A DNA stretch of 64,000 bases from Rhynchonema sp. JSB1_4 (GCA_030248065.1 JASAMV010000855.1:1-64000); one strand, 5' to 3'; positions 21,814 through 34,896 are shown, counted from the stretch's first letter. Notes: a model not told the origin generated them from the letters alone. Program-made: numbers and translations.

Positions 21814-23921
21814 ATGTGGGCTATCCAGTTTCTTTTACTTCCTCTCTTGGCTGCCTGCCAAGTTTCGGCGAGCAACGTTCTCTTAATCCAAGGCATCTGC
21901 AACATCACCCAATTGTATGACCCCTTGCATCCGTCTGGCAACCGCATCATCCAAACATTGCAACCAGACTTTGTCCCTTTTGCTCTGCCGGCGACAGTCA
22001 GCCTGAATAGCAAGATCTATGTGATTGGAGGTGTTGACCAATTCGATCGGGCAACCAATCAAGTTCAAATCATTGACCTAGCCGCCAATCGAACGCGGAG
22101 GACGGAGTCGATGTTGATTGGTCGATACGAACACACGGCCAATGTGATTGGTTCGTCCGAAATCATTGTCTGCGGCGGATGGGATGGCCACACCGGCATT
22201 TTTGATTCGTGCGAAATGTACAGGTGCGATATATACCTACAGTCTGCCTTCTTTATTATTACATTATCGGAATGAGCATTTTCGACCACAAAATTATTCA
22301 CCATATACAGTATACGTACAGTCTAAGATCAAAGATCTAAGCATTGCGGTAAGGTGTAGGGGTGACATGAGCAGGGTTGGCCAAAAAACGGTTTTTTCAA
22401 AAATGCGATTTTCTAAAAAACGTTTTTTAAATGTTAAAAGGTTAAATGAAGTAATTCTATGTGTTCTGTTCTGATGCAAAATAAACGGGTTTTAACCCTC
22501 TTCTAGCGAGTTGTTAAGATCCCATATCAGACCCGCATCATGGGACCAACTTTGGCCGGGGTCATTAATGAAAGTCAAACTCCGTATATCGATGTATCTC
22601 GACAAAGTAAAAATTGGTGGAATTTTTTTTTGAAAAAAATGGGACAAAAAATTGCTTTTCCTGGAAAATCAGGGTACTTTCCCTGAAAAAATCAGGGAAA
22701 ATGAAGGAAATTCAGGATTTAAAAAAACGAAAGACGACCCAGAGTTTTTTAAAAAAACGTGGTTTTTTTAAGAAAAAACGCCGTCGTTTTTTTGCCCAAC
22801 CTTGGACATGGATAAACCGATCGGTCACTATGTAGAGACTTTCAAGGGTGCACTGTAAGTTGGAAGCTGGTTTCGGTGTGACTATCGTTTTCAATAACGC
22901 TGACTGACTGACGTTTCAGCGTGACGTACAACAAATGGACACACAGTGCGCCGATGCCTCAGGCCATGTACGGACACACAAGCGCAGTGCTGGGTACGAA
23001 CGAAAATTTAAAAGTAGGTACATATGCTCAAAATGTTCAAATAAAATGTGCTACAGGTGGAAGGCTGTACATAATCGGCGGCGCAGATGATCGTCACACA
23101 TACAACACGATGTACAGCTGGAATACGGTCACGGCTGGTGACACGTGGACACAACACTCCACCATGCACACACCAAGGTGGTCACCTGCTGCCATTGCGC
23201 TGTCCAGGGAAAATAAGGTGATGATGTTCATGATTACATTGTGTTGAAGCGTTGTTTCATTGAGTCCTGTGTGGGCATGGATACAGCAATGTCACATGAC
23301 TTATTCTATTGTCGTCGACGCAAGTCGTCAACTCGGTGCAAACGCAGGCGCAGTATACTGTTGTAGTCGACGCAGCCTATAAACGCTCTACCTGCGTTGT
23401 GGCGATGTGCACATCTGGGACAGTGCTTTCTAAACCCGTCGATACGACATGCAGTATTATATGCCTGTAGGACAGGAGTGACGAATCAGCTTTTGCATGA
23501 AATTCGACGGCTTTTGTCGCCGACAATTGAACAAACCACGTTTAACCGTTTTTGTAGATTCTTGTGCTCGGTGGCGGATACCCATTATACTTTGCATTGG
23601 ACAGCGCTGAAGAGTATTCACCGAATGACGATCAATGGACGGTAATCCTCTTGGTCCTCTTTGTTCGGAAACTTTCCAAATCAACCCCTCCCCCCGTTCT
23701 AGCTGCTCAACACCACACTATCGCGTGCCCGTTGGGGTCACAGTCTGGTCGAGGCGAATGGCCTGATCCTGGCGATCGGTGGGGGAGATCAATCGAACAT
23801 CATGAATGACGTAGAGATCTACAACAAGGACACCAGTGAATTTCATCAACTCGCACCCTTGCCTGCTCTTTGTGCGTACTGGAGCACCAGTGGTGTGCTG
23901 GTTGAAGACTGGGAGCTGTAG
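21814..23921 (+). CDS. Secreted Kelch-repeat protein, copy 2
   Basis: Five exons: 21814-22223, 22920-22993, 23057-23217, 23558-23641 and 23703-23921 (TAG). A clear signal peptide (MWAIQFLLLPLLAACQVSA) precedes NVLLIQGICNITQLYDPLHP, nearly the same as in copy 1. Kelch cores are KIYVIGGVD, IIVCGGWDG, RLYIIGGADDRHTYN, LVLGGGYP and LILAIGGGDQ. The end, PLPALCAYWSTSGVLVEDWE, is longer than in copy 1. The first intron has grown to about 700 bases by insertion of a foldback element (22372-22804). An extracellular protein-binding propeller is the inference; the partner is unknown. Confidence 0.85.
22372..22804. mobile_element. hAT-like non-autonomous element, CAGGGTTGG...CCAACCTTG
   Basis: The ends CAGGGTTGGCCAAAAAACG and CGTTTTTTTGCCCAACCTTG are inverted. 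Flanks are GACATGAG and GACATGGA, an imperfect 8-bp duplication. The interior is poly-A/T with no coding. It sits in intron 1 of the second Kelch gene. Confidence 0.6.
23297..23385 (+). repeat. Dispersed repeat shared with 8474-8562
   Basis: About 90 bases resembling 8474-8562, with inverted GTCGACGCA motifs, located in intron 3 of the second Kelch gene. Confidence 0.45.
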
Positions 23922-24439
23922 ATGCCACACGATAGCGCTTTGTTCAATGGTTTCTTATCGGTGTAATGTGTTTGTGGAAACGCAAGTCAACTTCGTACAA
24001 TGTCGCCCCACAAACGGGGCAATTCAAACCTGATATAGGGAATAACGTTTCAGCTTGTTGTAACAGAACCACGTTGACATTTCATACAGCATTTAACTTT
24101 ACAAATTTCATTAAAATGAGTACACGTATTCCAACTGAGTGAGCCTAGAAAACAAGTGTTCCATTGTACAACGGTTTTTTTTTACCTAGTCGTGTTCCAT
24201 AATGTTTCAAAGTTTTATCGATCGACCAACGGTTGTTTTGGCCAATTGTTTGGTAGTTGATGCAAATTGCCCTGCACAAGCTGGCCAATACAGTCTTAGT
24301 CTTAGATACCACGGTCTGTGCCTAACAACATGCGTCAACAACATTACAATAAGCCAGCGATGTTTCACAGTCTTATTATGCCGACCAACGGTGACGTGTC
24401 CGGCACGACACATTCGCAAGCGACACCAATCATTTTTAC
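23922..24439. other. Intergenic gap without assignable gene
   Basis: Between the second Kelch stop and the last exon I can place of the next minus-strand gene I see no coding signal. 3' exons of that minus-strand gene could lie here but none is convincing. Confidence 0.35.
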
Positions 24440-27051
24440 CGATCGTTCGTACTGTTCAACTCCATCCCTGATTACTTTCTTTGCCACGTTCATCGCCATG
24501 TATTTCGTACGACACGACGCGTGACCTGGCAAATGTTTCATCACTTTGTTTTTTTCACGAAAGGAACCTCGAAATATGTGTATCACAAAGAATTGAAATG
24601 TTGTCACACTCACTTTTGATGCACGTCTGACCTCTTGTATCGTCGCACTTTGTCTCGTGCACAATCTACAATGTGATGTTTCAAAAAGAGCGTTTTCATG
24701 TTTTCCATTTCGCACTGTTGTAGACCTCATTTAGTGTTCCTACCTTCGGCATGTAATCCTCGCCCAGCAGCGTGATGTATTCACAAGAGTCACACAATCG
24801 CAGAAAGTTCGATTCGCTCTCAACTGGTTCTCCGCGCTGAAAACAATCCCATCTTGTCGACGGACCAGTGTTGCTGCTGGCTGTGTCTTCTTGAGAAGCG
24901 GAGACTGGAATATAGTTGAGAAGCGGATAATGCGTCACAACAGATGCCAACAATTACAACAGTAGATGGTATGAGCACTCGGACAATGTGATGACAGAAC
25001 AGTTTTGTGTGCAAGCTGACTGTCAACACCATTATGGGACAATGGCCTACCTTTCGAAAACGCCCCCCCCCAGAGCCAAAACATGGTCGTTCAAGCTTTA
25101 CGTTGTGTACCTGCCTACACGGTGTGACGGTTTCTAGCAGTTCACTCAGACCGTGCACCGTCATAATCAGCGCGAATGCAGGGCCGCGAACTCGCAAAAA
25201 CACTTCCGACTTTGAGTTCTTGCGCGTTATGATGTCTAACAGCAGTGAGTTCCGTCAGTGCCTTCACAAAAGAGCGGTGCACTAGGACATCGTCGGTGCG
25301 AATGCACCGTGAAACTCACCGACTGGTCTTCTTTGTGCCTCCGCCTTCGGTGGCTCAGTGGTTCTTTGTGGTTTCCCATCTGCATCCAGCACCTGGTCAT
25401 CATCCTGTCTCAACCTTCTGCCCATCATTTCAGCACATTGCTGTGTCGAATTTATCGTCGCCCAGAAAGTAGATCCGTCACTCAGATTCATCGCCTTGTG
25501 ACACATGCCCTCATCCAGCTGAAGGCTGGCGTTCGCTTTCGATGTCGGCCTTGGTATCGATGTTTGCGTGGTGGACATCTTTGGACAATTATCGACTTGT
25601 GCGTCGTGCAATGGCTGTTGACGTCGGGAGCGACGTAGCGAACGGATACCGGTGCTGGAAACGGAGAGGGACTTTGAAAGAACTGCATGTGAAAGGAGTC
25701 GGTATCAAACACGCTGTGATCCAGAACATGAAATTAGTGTAACATCAGTTAGACCAAACACGCTGCACCGGAGCAGATCGCGGAGTCGCTTTGATAAGGG
25801 CAAAAATAATAAGAAATTGAGATTGAAAGTTTGTTTACCCAAACGGATCGTTGAATATCCTTGTCAGTCGGTCAAATCCCACGAGCGTGGGTCTGCCTTG
25901 TCCACCAGATGGCGTCGGATTAGGCCTGGGTCTGAGTTTCGGCGCCAGGCGCTTTCTCGTTTTCAGGACGAATTGTGCCAAATCTCGACTCCGAAAGTGT
26001 TTCGGATTCGGCCCTTGGCCAGTCTCATGACTACCGCTATCCTCTTCTTTTGCAATTTTCTGCTCAATTTTGCCCAAAACTGCATTACTGCACGCGCGGC
26101 ACTGGGCGTTCTCGTGACAATGATCGAGCTGCAATGCTATGTTTCAGTCATACTCTCCGTTAAAAACTTTGTTCATCGTTTTATGTTTCTGGCTCAAAAA
26201 TGGCTGCCAATGCCCATTTACCGCTTTCATCGACGTGCTTTTCCTCCGCTGTTCGCCTTCCATTACCGAGCTCTGCATTCCCTTCAACAAGTCAAGATCG
26301 GCCTGTTTGATTGTCCTGAATTGCACCAATCGTTGATCGAGTTGCTTGCCCAATGGCTGCCGCTGCTGCTCATTGTCATTGCTTTCCCACAATTTTCTGA
26401 GTGCGGGGAAGTTCACCATCGCTTCTTCCAGCGTCAAAGCACCGAATCGACTGTCGTACACGAAACACTCGTCACTGCCGATTGGTTTGATGCACTGCAA
26501 ATTCAAACGTTGCTGAAACATCACAGTCGTTAAAGTCATTTCTATTGGCGTTTTCGTGTTATGAAAGATCAGTGTGGCCAGCATGGCTAAATATCGCCAA
26601 AAACACCGTTGCTTCCGCTTGTCAAAGACTTGTGAAACATGGGCAAGCGGCCAAATACAGAGCTGCTTTGCTGCATTTGCACACCACTGGTCGATGTTTC
26701 ACACTAAGGGCTCTAATTTTCAAGTTCAGTTAGGCGCCAAGGTGTTAGATCTCATGAACAAAACTGAAACATCACACGCACCTCCGATGTGTAAGCGCCG
26801 GTTCGTGCAGTCGGTGTTGTGGTCGCAGCTGGTGCAGCCGTCGTGTTCAACTTCACTGCACTTTCGTCCTGTTTGCAGAAGTCTTCACAATAGTCGCAAC
26901 ATCGTCTGAATTCTTGCATCAACGAACGCCCTTCGACTGATGTTTCATCTCTGTTTTGTACTTGTCGTGAGACTGGATCAACCGAGTCGGCAGTGTTTGA
27001 GAGAAGAAAGATTAAGGATAAAAGAACGGATAATAAAGTTGTCGTTCGCAT
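24440..27051 (-). CDS. Secreted Cys-rich protein of unknown family
   Basis: Exon 1 (27051-26782) starts with a signal peptide (MRTTTLLSVLLSLIFLLS), then FRRCCDYCEDFCKQDES and a Thr/Ala-rich linker. Further exons by splice signal and frame: 26512-26168 (LQCIKPIGSDECFVYD), 26128-25839 (DHCHENAQCRACSNAV, then Arg/Pro-rich), 25614-25320, 24904-24744 (RWDCFQRGEP, LRLCDSCEYITLLGEDYMPK), 24665-24614 and 24525-24440. Cys are sparse but regular in CxxC or CxxxC pairs, as in an extracellular disulfide protein with linkers. I do not recognise the family, and the C-terminus was not located. Two dispersed-repeat copies lie near 25.15 and 25.27-25.31 kb. The gene is arranged head to head with another Cys-rich gene at 28.96 kb. 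Confidence 0.6.
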
Positions 27052-28961
27052 TTTTCAGAATATTTGTTTAATTTTAACGAGTATTAAGGTCGCTGAAATT
27101 AACCGTTGTTTATATCAGATTTAAAACTCATCTAATCGTTTCTTCCTTGCATAAATTAAGAAATTTGCGATGAAACAACTTGTAAACCAACTTCAGACAC
27201 ATTGCGTCAAGAATTGCATATGCGTTGTGTATTAAAATCACAATTTTATATTTGTCCATCCCAATAGTCACAAAAGCCAGCAGTTTTTAACCTGGTCCTG
27301 CAGGTGTAATAATCACGTGACATTTTCCATGTTGTAGATTTTGTATGCAGTACACTATCGAAAGAAAGTGTTTATTGATTGAAAACAGCCGACGACGATT
27401 CTATTTATTTTATTTCACAACAACACCACAATTTTTGGACATGATGGTACAGTAGTATTTCGCAAGTGCAGGGCAATGCATTCCACAATAACTTTTCGGA
27501 ATGAGCATGTGCACATGTATATTGGAGCAAAGTAGGGGTTGCTGCGTTTTTAGGGCATTAAAAGTTTTGAGGCAATTTAGTTTTTAAGAGGACGAGCCAA
27601 GCTCTTCAATCAAATTGTCACTTGGCAGTCCGGAATGAGGGGGTGTTGTGTGGTGAGACACCAGAAAGAAAGAAACGAACCATTCAGACAGGTGGTTGTC
27701 TTTGACGCGTGTTAATCAGTTTTGGAACACAGTCGTGAAGAAATTGTAGATTTTAACAATGAGTAAGTGTCCCTTTACATCATCACCAAGAATGCGTAAC
27801 CAACAAAGCGTGCACACAATTTAGAACACGCGTGTGCGGGTGCAAAATGAGTCACCGAAACAGTTCGATGTTGCGAACGACATTTTGTAACATGAGGACA
27901 GTGATCGGTTTTTTGCATTTTGTTTTACAGTCAAACCGCTTTATAGTGACATAAAACGGGATTCGGTCACTTTTGTTACCTAAAGAATTTCCATAAAGAA
28001 TTCACAGGATGTTCACGCAGCGAGTGTGACGAGACTGAACGCGTGTGCGATCTGTGGATCGTGAATGTGCTTACCAGGCCCAGGCACCATTATACATACA
28101 GTAGGTGTGAAATTGCAGAAACAAGACTATATACAATGCGAACAACAAACGAAAAATAATCTCTCATTCGCGGCTTATTCCTGTGGTCGATCAGCTCGGC
28201 CCACACAAGGTTCCAGACAAGCTCGGCAATACAATCACCTCGGTGCAAACATGACCCCAACGTTGTGCCACGTACAAACCGCCGCATTTGCGTCAATGGA
28301 GTGACAGAATGCACACTTTTTTTGAGAGAAAGTCACTCATGCCCAATAACCCCATAACATTCCGCTATCACGTACCGTTTATGACGTTAAATTTGAACAA
28401 ATGACAACCACGCATTCCACTTTAGTTTCGAAGAGTTTCCTTTCGCACATGCAGACCACTTGAGAGAGAGAGAGAATGAAACGTGAGAGGGGCACAGAAC
28501 ATGAACTCTTGTAACAGGAGGGAACTGCTCTTCGCAGCACACTTAACAGTTAAAGGTATAGCATATTACGCGTAATTCTACCCATCTTTTTTAATTCTTG
28601 TTGCTTTCATGATGTTGTGGTTGTGCTATCGGTAACGCATTGCACTCATAATTTGATCAAAGTATACGCACGACTGCGCGGTTACTTGATCAAACGCTGT
28701 GCTTGTTGTGCCTCAATTGCATAGTGGCAAGTCTACGCATGCTTTTAGTTGGTTGGCAATCTCATTTCACGGAAAAACCGAAAAACAATCTTTAAAGATC
28801 GTTTTTATTGGAAATTTATCCATTATGCGAGTGATGGTCGCACGCCCACTTGAAATCGCAATTTGGGGAACGACTTTTCTGGTTGGTCCGGCTTTTAGGG
28901 TCTATATATTTGAAACTGTCCAAACAAAGTTTGTCAACCGTTTCTATTGACTATCTTTCAG
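27052..28961. other. Shared upstream region of two divergent genes
   Basis: About 1.9 kb separates the minus-strand gene start and the first plus-strand exon found. At 27931 a CAGTCAAACCGCTTTATAGTG motif resembles a pogo-type transposon end. The 5' exon and signal peptide of the plus-strand gene probably lie here but I could not place them. Confidence 0.4.
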
Positions 28962-31469
28962 CTGCTACACTGGTGCAGTCTTAGTTTTGGACTGACAAGA
29001 TGCCCAGAAGACTCTAAATTGACTCCATTCTTCCTTTCGTGTCTTCGCGATCAGATCAACGCTGATTACGACCGATTCGAACGCGAATATTTGACGGCGG
29101 TCAGGAATCTAGTGCAGCGATGTTTCATGAGCAAACAGGAAAGGTGCAGATTCGTAGAGTGCAACCGTTGGTGGACTGGGTGCACTTCAGGCTGTTCACA
29201 GCGAAGCGACCCGTTTATTCTGAAACCCTTTACGACTGTTCGGTTCCTCAGTCACATGCTCTTTTTGTGAAGATACATACTTCATGGTGACAGAAAGTGT
29301 CAGGTAGCCCAATAAAGAGGGTAGACCATAGCAGGATTTGGATTGCTTGAAAACAGAGCTGAAGTGCGTTGTTTAGAAAGTTCCAGCTCTCCAGAAGTTT
29401 GGAACGTCAAATAACACGCATTTTCCAGCGTTTCCTACGACGACGGTATGTGTGTATTCGAGCAGGAGGACTACAACTCCGATGCATTTAACGACACAAA
29501 CGGGCCGCTGAAGAATTGCCCCATTTGCAGACAGGTGCAGGCTTTTTGTGAAATCTATACAAAATAAGAAAACTTCAAGATCTACTGTGGTACCAGCCAA
29601 TTCAGGTAACGATGATGATGAAAAAGTTCCTGCTCACAACGGACGAGAAGAATTTGACTAAGTTCCGTCAAACAATTACGAAATCTTTGGTGGAAGACAT
29701 GGGACCGTGTCTGAGTGATTATGCGTATCAAAATATGCCTGATGTGGAGAGGGGCGAGTATCAGGGCATGGTCACCAAGTGAGTTTGGAGAAGAATTATA
29801 TGGAAATATTTCAGCGTTCCGGGTTCCGTGTGAGTCCGCCCTGAGACACCGGCTTTGTCTAAGCCCAAAGTGGCTCATTGTTCAAAACAGCGGCCACTGT
29901 TTTGTCCTCTTGTTCTGACCGTGCCCCGCGATGAGAACATGAGCAAGCGCACAAGCAGCTTCGTTTTGAGGGACTCCCCAGTCAATTGTTGCAGAATGAA
30001 AGCGATCAATCTGTACATGGTGGCGCGGTCGCGTCTGATGGATTGTCAGAAACAGCCCAGCTCCGACCCCAAAACGCCGAGCGGTACCGAAACTCGATTC
30101 TGCATCTCGCAAAGTGGCGTGATGAAAGACTCACTGCCACAACACTGCCAGGCTGTGCAACACTGTGCTGTTGCTGAGTGAGTGCTCTGGCCTGGTGACC
30201 ATTCACATCGATGATGACCTGGTGCCCCGCTCGTCTGTGACAACAGGACAAAAGAACACTCGTTGCTCTACTGTTCTTTACATCAATGGAGTATGCAAGC
30301 CGCCTCGCACTGGATTTGACAAAGTTTTGCGGTCGCACACATATGTATGTATAGTCCAGCAACAGCTAACGCAGAATTTACGGCAGCCACACTGCCTGAT
30401 TGTTCATATGATTGTCTTCTTTTGTGTAGTTATGCAGAAAAATTCATGCTTTGGCCACTTCTTTTTCTCTTTCTTTCTCTCGCGGTTTTTTGCTTGCTAC
30501 CGTAACCCCAGTCGAACCATTCCAACTTTCATGTCTGAAGCGAGCGCGCACGTTTTCCGCTTTACGGATCAGGCAGTTTGACTGCCATAAATTCTTACGT
30601 TAGTTGTTGTCGGACTATACGTAGTGATGTGGGCCACGTGTCCATCTTGTGCATTTGCACTGGCGATGGCCGGGCGCACCGTTAGTTAGCAGGTCGACAT
30701 GGTCAACCAAGAAACGTAGTGTACTTGACAACTCACACTGGAGGTTGCGCGGTGACACCTCCATTTTGTTAACAGCCCCAAACTGCTGCCAGATTTGCAG
30801 CAAACCTTCAAGCCGCAACCCAAATAATTTCCATTGTTGGCTACATATACAATTTTTTTCTGTGAACCAATTTTCCTGTTCTGAACTTCAGTCTCACCAA
30901 AGTTTGTTGCGCCCGTGTCCGCACAGCAATCGAACGCAATTGTGAATGTATGAATCAGAAGAAACAGTACTACATCACGCATTTGTTGGGAGCGAGTGAA
31001 ACATTAGCTCAGGCAGACTCGGCATACGAATGCAACATGATATTGGCTGAACTGTTGTGAGTTGTCAACTTATCGTCTGTAATCAGGGGTTTGCTCATCG
31101 ACAACATTGCAGTCTAGTCGGAGGGGTTTGCCATAAAGAGGGCCGCCCCACACAACAAGTGCACGCATTGTAACCTGTTTCAGCAAGACCGACGACGGCG
31201 TCAACTGGATGTCAACCATCGACCAAACGATCGAACTTTTCATTCCGCACGTGAAAATGTCGGCGTTCCTTCGCGGACTGTGCTCGGACATGGAGGATTT
31301 GATAAAAACTGACAATAAGTCCGAATTGAAGACTTTGATCGATAACATTGACGGCATGCTAGCATTCACGGCACTCACATTTGACGCCATGTACTCGCAC
31401 GTGCACGATCGATTCTGTCATTGTGAAATTGACTGCTCACACGCGTTTGGACCCGCAAATATTCAGTGA
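28962..31469 (+). CDS. Cys-rich helical protein, probably secreted, unknown family
   Basis: Exons: 28962-29143, 29429-29534, 29606-29778, about 29927-30177, 30892-31056 and 31184-31469 (TGA). Markers are LTRCPEDSKLTPFFLSCLRD, LKNCPICRQ, DSPVNCCRMKAINLYMVARS, AQADSAYECNMILAEL and FCHCEIDCSH. Cys pairs are spread through mostly charged, helix-prone sequence. The plan recalls nematode secreted Cys-rich families but I cannot name one. Start and signal peptide were not found; acceptor of the fourth exon is uncertain. A short dispersed repeat (30186-30246) lies just after a donor, and another at 30630-30690 in the same intron. Confidence 0.6.
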
Positions 31470-31639
31470 TTCACTGTGCTGGGTGTGTGAATTTGAAATA
31501 TGAGCAATATACATGTGCAGAATCAGTTCAGCTTCTTATTTTTCACAATTTTTATCACCAAAATCTCAAGAAGGTAACAATCAGGGCGTTTTTGCTTGCT
31601 CAGTTCGTCGTGGCCGGCTATGTGTGCTGCAATTATTCG

Positions 31640-32243
31640 GTCGATTCGCGTCAGGCGCAAAATGTACACTAACTCGATTGCATTTCTTCAACGGGAACTC
31701 GACGCTGAAACGATCAGCCAATCTCAACATGCTTCCCAGATCATTCTCGTCTAAAATAGATGCTGTGGAAGGAAATTTTCTTTGTGTTGAAATATCTTCC
31801 ATTGATTGAGATAAAAAGTTTGCGAGAATGCAGCCGACCTTCGATCGGCAGCATGACATGCGTCTGTGGTCGGTACACGTGCTGCAACAGTCGCACAAAC
31901 GCATCATTGTCGACGTCAGTAATGCGCAGTCGGACCCATGGTCTGGCCGATGTTTCACACACGAACTCAGCATGTCTTTGAAGACGGACGACGTTTTAGC
32001 CAAGATTTGAAGTCGAACTGTTGCCTCTTCTTGACACAAACATTTCACAAACTACATATTGTAATAACAGGTATGTTGTGTGATCAACAACCATCGAGTT
32101 GACAAAAAGTTTGCCATCGTTGACTTCCAGAGCCAAACCAGTGAATGGGCGGTCAGGGTGGCTGAAATCGATCTTCCTGAAGGAAGCACACCAAACTTTT
32201 TTATTTTAAAGCGCGCACTCTGGCTTTCAAATCTCCATTTCAA
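31640..32243 (-). pseudogene. Decayed duplicate of the BTB part of the MATH-BTB gene
   Basis: Blocks matching the intact gene upstream appear in order: DFSHPDRPFTGLALEV, LAKTSSVFKDMLSSCV, then after a frame change ITDVDNDAFVRLLQHVY, and LRLADRFSVEFPLKKCNRV. The MATH exons and the C-terminal exon are missing, and the loop between KDMLSSCV and ITDV has lost bases and frame. I read it as a truncated, frameshifted tandem copy. Confidence 0.7.
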
Positions 32244-32620
32244 AGTGTGACTGGATAATGTAGAACGCTGTTTGTGTCAAAAACGCACAAAGACTGTCAA
32301 TATGTTTTTACAACGAAGACGAAGATTTCCTTGGTCGAAGATTGGCTTTATTCAGATCAGTTACGTACTGTGTGGTATGGTCACGAGGCCTGGTTTATCA
32401 TCACGTCCAAGTTTGAGAATCCCGGTATAGGTTGATCATTTAAAAATGTTTGATAGGGGGGTGTGGGACTTCGGGATTGTGTGATTTATTTGGTCAGCTG
32501 AGCTATAGCGTAAAGTTAATTCCTCAGTTTAGATGGTCACGTATATATCGTATTTATATACATAACTAGGAGTTGCGGTTGATAAATTTTCAAATGAGCT
32601 CAGGTGCGATCACTTGGATT

Positions 32621-34236
32621 TCATTTCAACAGCTTCACGCTGCAATCGATGAGTGGCTTGCGCGTCCAGTTCTTCATCTTGATCGATTCATCTTGTGCGA
32701 TTTCCAGATATTCGGTCTTGGTCAGTTTGGCGGCGATGCAGACGAATGCCAGCTGGCGATCGTATTCATTCGACAGCATCAGGGCTTCCTTCTTGGTCAC
32801 TTCGTTGTTGCCGCCGGCCATTGCGATCATGTGCTGCAGCAACACTGGTGTCATCGCACCAACTCCGTGTTAGGTCTAAAATAAAGTGAAAGAGAAAACA
32901 TAGTACTGACTCGATCGCATTTCTTCAACAGGAACTCGATGCCGAAACGGTCAGCCAGCTTCAGAGTGTTTTCGAAATCCTTCTTGCCTTAAAAAGACGA
33001 ATGATTGCAAATATTGTTCATCCACTGTTTTGAAAGTCATTCGAAAATACAACCAGTGATTGGCAGCATGATATGTGTCTGTGGCGGGTACACGTGCTGC
33101 AACAATCGCACAAACGCATCGTGCTCGACACCGGTGATCGACAGACTGGTAGCGTCGCTCTTCTTGTCGCCTGGCTTCGGCTTCGCACACGAACTCAGCA
33201 TCTCTTTGAAGACCGACGACGCTTGCGCCATGATCTGCAACTTTGCCACTTCACTTCTTAACAGGTTGTTGACAAATGAAGCCAATGAAATGCGCGAACC
33301 GTCGAATTCACGTAGAGCTTTCGATTGTCGACTTCCAGTGTCAAATCAGTGAACGGTCGGTCAGGGCGGCTGAAATCCATTTTGCTGAAAAAGTAAAGAA
33401 CACTGCGTATCTTTATTTTTCACCGAAATGCCAATGCACAGTTTCATGATTTTGTAAATGAGAAATGCGACCAACGGTTGACGGAAGAAGTCCAGAATTG
33501 TACACTTGGCGCGCACGATCACGTCACCGTTGACCACGAAGCCGCTTGCCGCGGTGAACATTCTCTGGGATTCGAGAAAAAAGTGCCACGACATTCTTTT
33601 AAAAAAGATTTGAAAAAACTACTCTCACCGTTTTGGAGACGATTTTCTTCCAGCCCCAATTGCTGGCGTCGCTCGACAACGTCACCGTTGCGGGAGTGTT
33701 GCGCTGTTCCAGTAGTCTGCAACTCGGCTGGACATTTTTGTCTCGCTATTTTTCACAAAGCAATTGTTATTTGTTTTGGGTTTGATTTGACTGGGGTAAC
33801 ATGCCTGTCGTTGTCGGCGTGCGATATGAACGCGATCTGCAGATGTTTGATACGCACCGCCCAGTCGTCCGTCTCTGACGCGTTCACCGGTCGCAGATGG
33901 AGAAAGACGCCCAGCCAGTCATTTTGTTCGGTCCATTTGAGCGTGAATGCACTGTTTATGAAATGATAAACAGTTTTGAACTTCATAATTTGAGACACAC
34001 AATGCGCGAAATCATACGTTTCGATTTCACCCAAATGTTGAACCAGCGGTGACGTGAATTCGGTCTGATCATTGGCGTCCACTTTGGCAGTGATTTCTAG
34101 TTTGAGTTCCAAGTTCAGATCTGTGGAACAATGCAAGTAATGTGTAATGGGTTTCGAGGGCAGAAGTCGTTGACGTCGACTTACCGGAACTGTGATCGAC
34201 GGAAGATTCTTGTTTGGTTTGTTTTTTTGGTGTCAT
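32621..34236 (-). CDS. MATH-BTB protein (CUL3 adaptor type)
   Basis: Exons: 34236-34186, 34120-33801, 33727-33630, 33595-33477, 33384-33312, 33234-33054, 32982-32907 and 32862-32621 (TGA). The start MTPKKQTKQE precedes a MATH domain (FTLKWTEQNDWLGVFLHLRP, NWGWKKIVSKT, SGFVVNGDVIVRAKCTI). The BTB domain follows: RPFTDLTLEVDNRKLY, AQASSVFKEMLSSC, GVEHDAFVRLLQHVYPP, then LADRFGIEFLLKKCDRV. A helical C-terminal part ends in DCSVKLLK. Proteins of this design usually bring a substrate, held by MATH, to a CUL3 ubiquitin ligase through BTB; the target here is unknown. The BTB exon junction near 33.3 kb may lack a few residues. A truncated duplicate lies directly downstream. Confidence 0.8.
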
Positions 34237-34896
34237 CTTTGCTTGCTGAGTTCCAGATGTTTGTGTTGAATGTTTGGGAAAGTTCGATTTGGGTAACGTA
34301 AGCAATCTGTGTGGGAATGGTGATGACCAGAAACGAGATCGGTGGATGGTGCGAAAAGGGAATAAGGCAAATTGCCGTCTCAGCGTGATTTTTCACAAAA
34401 TGATGTCAATGATTTACATGACAATTGTTGAGTGCTTGATCTGCAATCAACTGAAGGACGACCGTCCGTGATTGAATTTGTGGTGACAATTCCACTGCAT
34501 TCTAAAATCCTGCTGAAACACTGGTTACAAAGCTCTCTGAACTTGGCGAGCTCCAAATGACAAAAAAATCGGACCTGACTGGATGGACAGAGCGTGTGTG
34601 TGTGTGATCCCTCCATCATACAGTCCTCCACATAAGCTCAATCTCTTTCAATTTATTTTTATGTGGGTTGTTCTTCTGTCTGTCCCTGTCGACAATTTTG
34701 TTGATTTAATTAATCAAGGATTTGTTGCTGAAAAGTTCGTGTTAAAGCGTCGTTAATATCTTCACTGTCATTTCGCTCGCTTTACCTGATCTTTAACAAC
34801 GTTTTCGTCTGTTAAACACACATTTTGGAGTTCGGATGATGTCGGATTTCCAGCTTTGTCATCGTCATCGGCAAGTTTCTGTTATTTGCCGGCAAT
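34237..34896. other. Divergent upstream region between MATH-BTB (-) and ARS2 (+)
   Basis: About 660 bases separate two opposed start codons. No TATA-like or other element stands out, and no exon is seen. Confidence 0.4.

Noticed and set aside
29606..29778. Assigning the Cys-rich plus-strand gene to a named nematode domain such as DB or DUF19
   Set aside because: Cys spacing is only generally similar, and without an alignment the name would be a guess.
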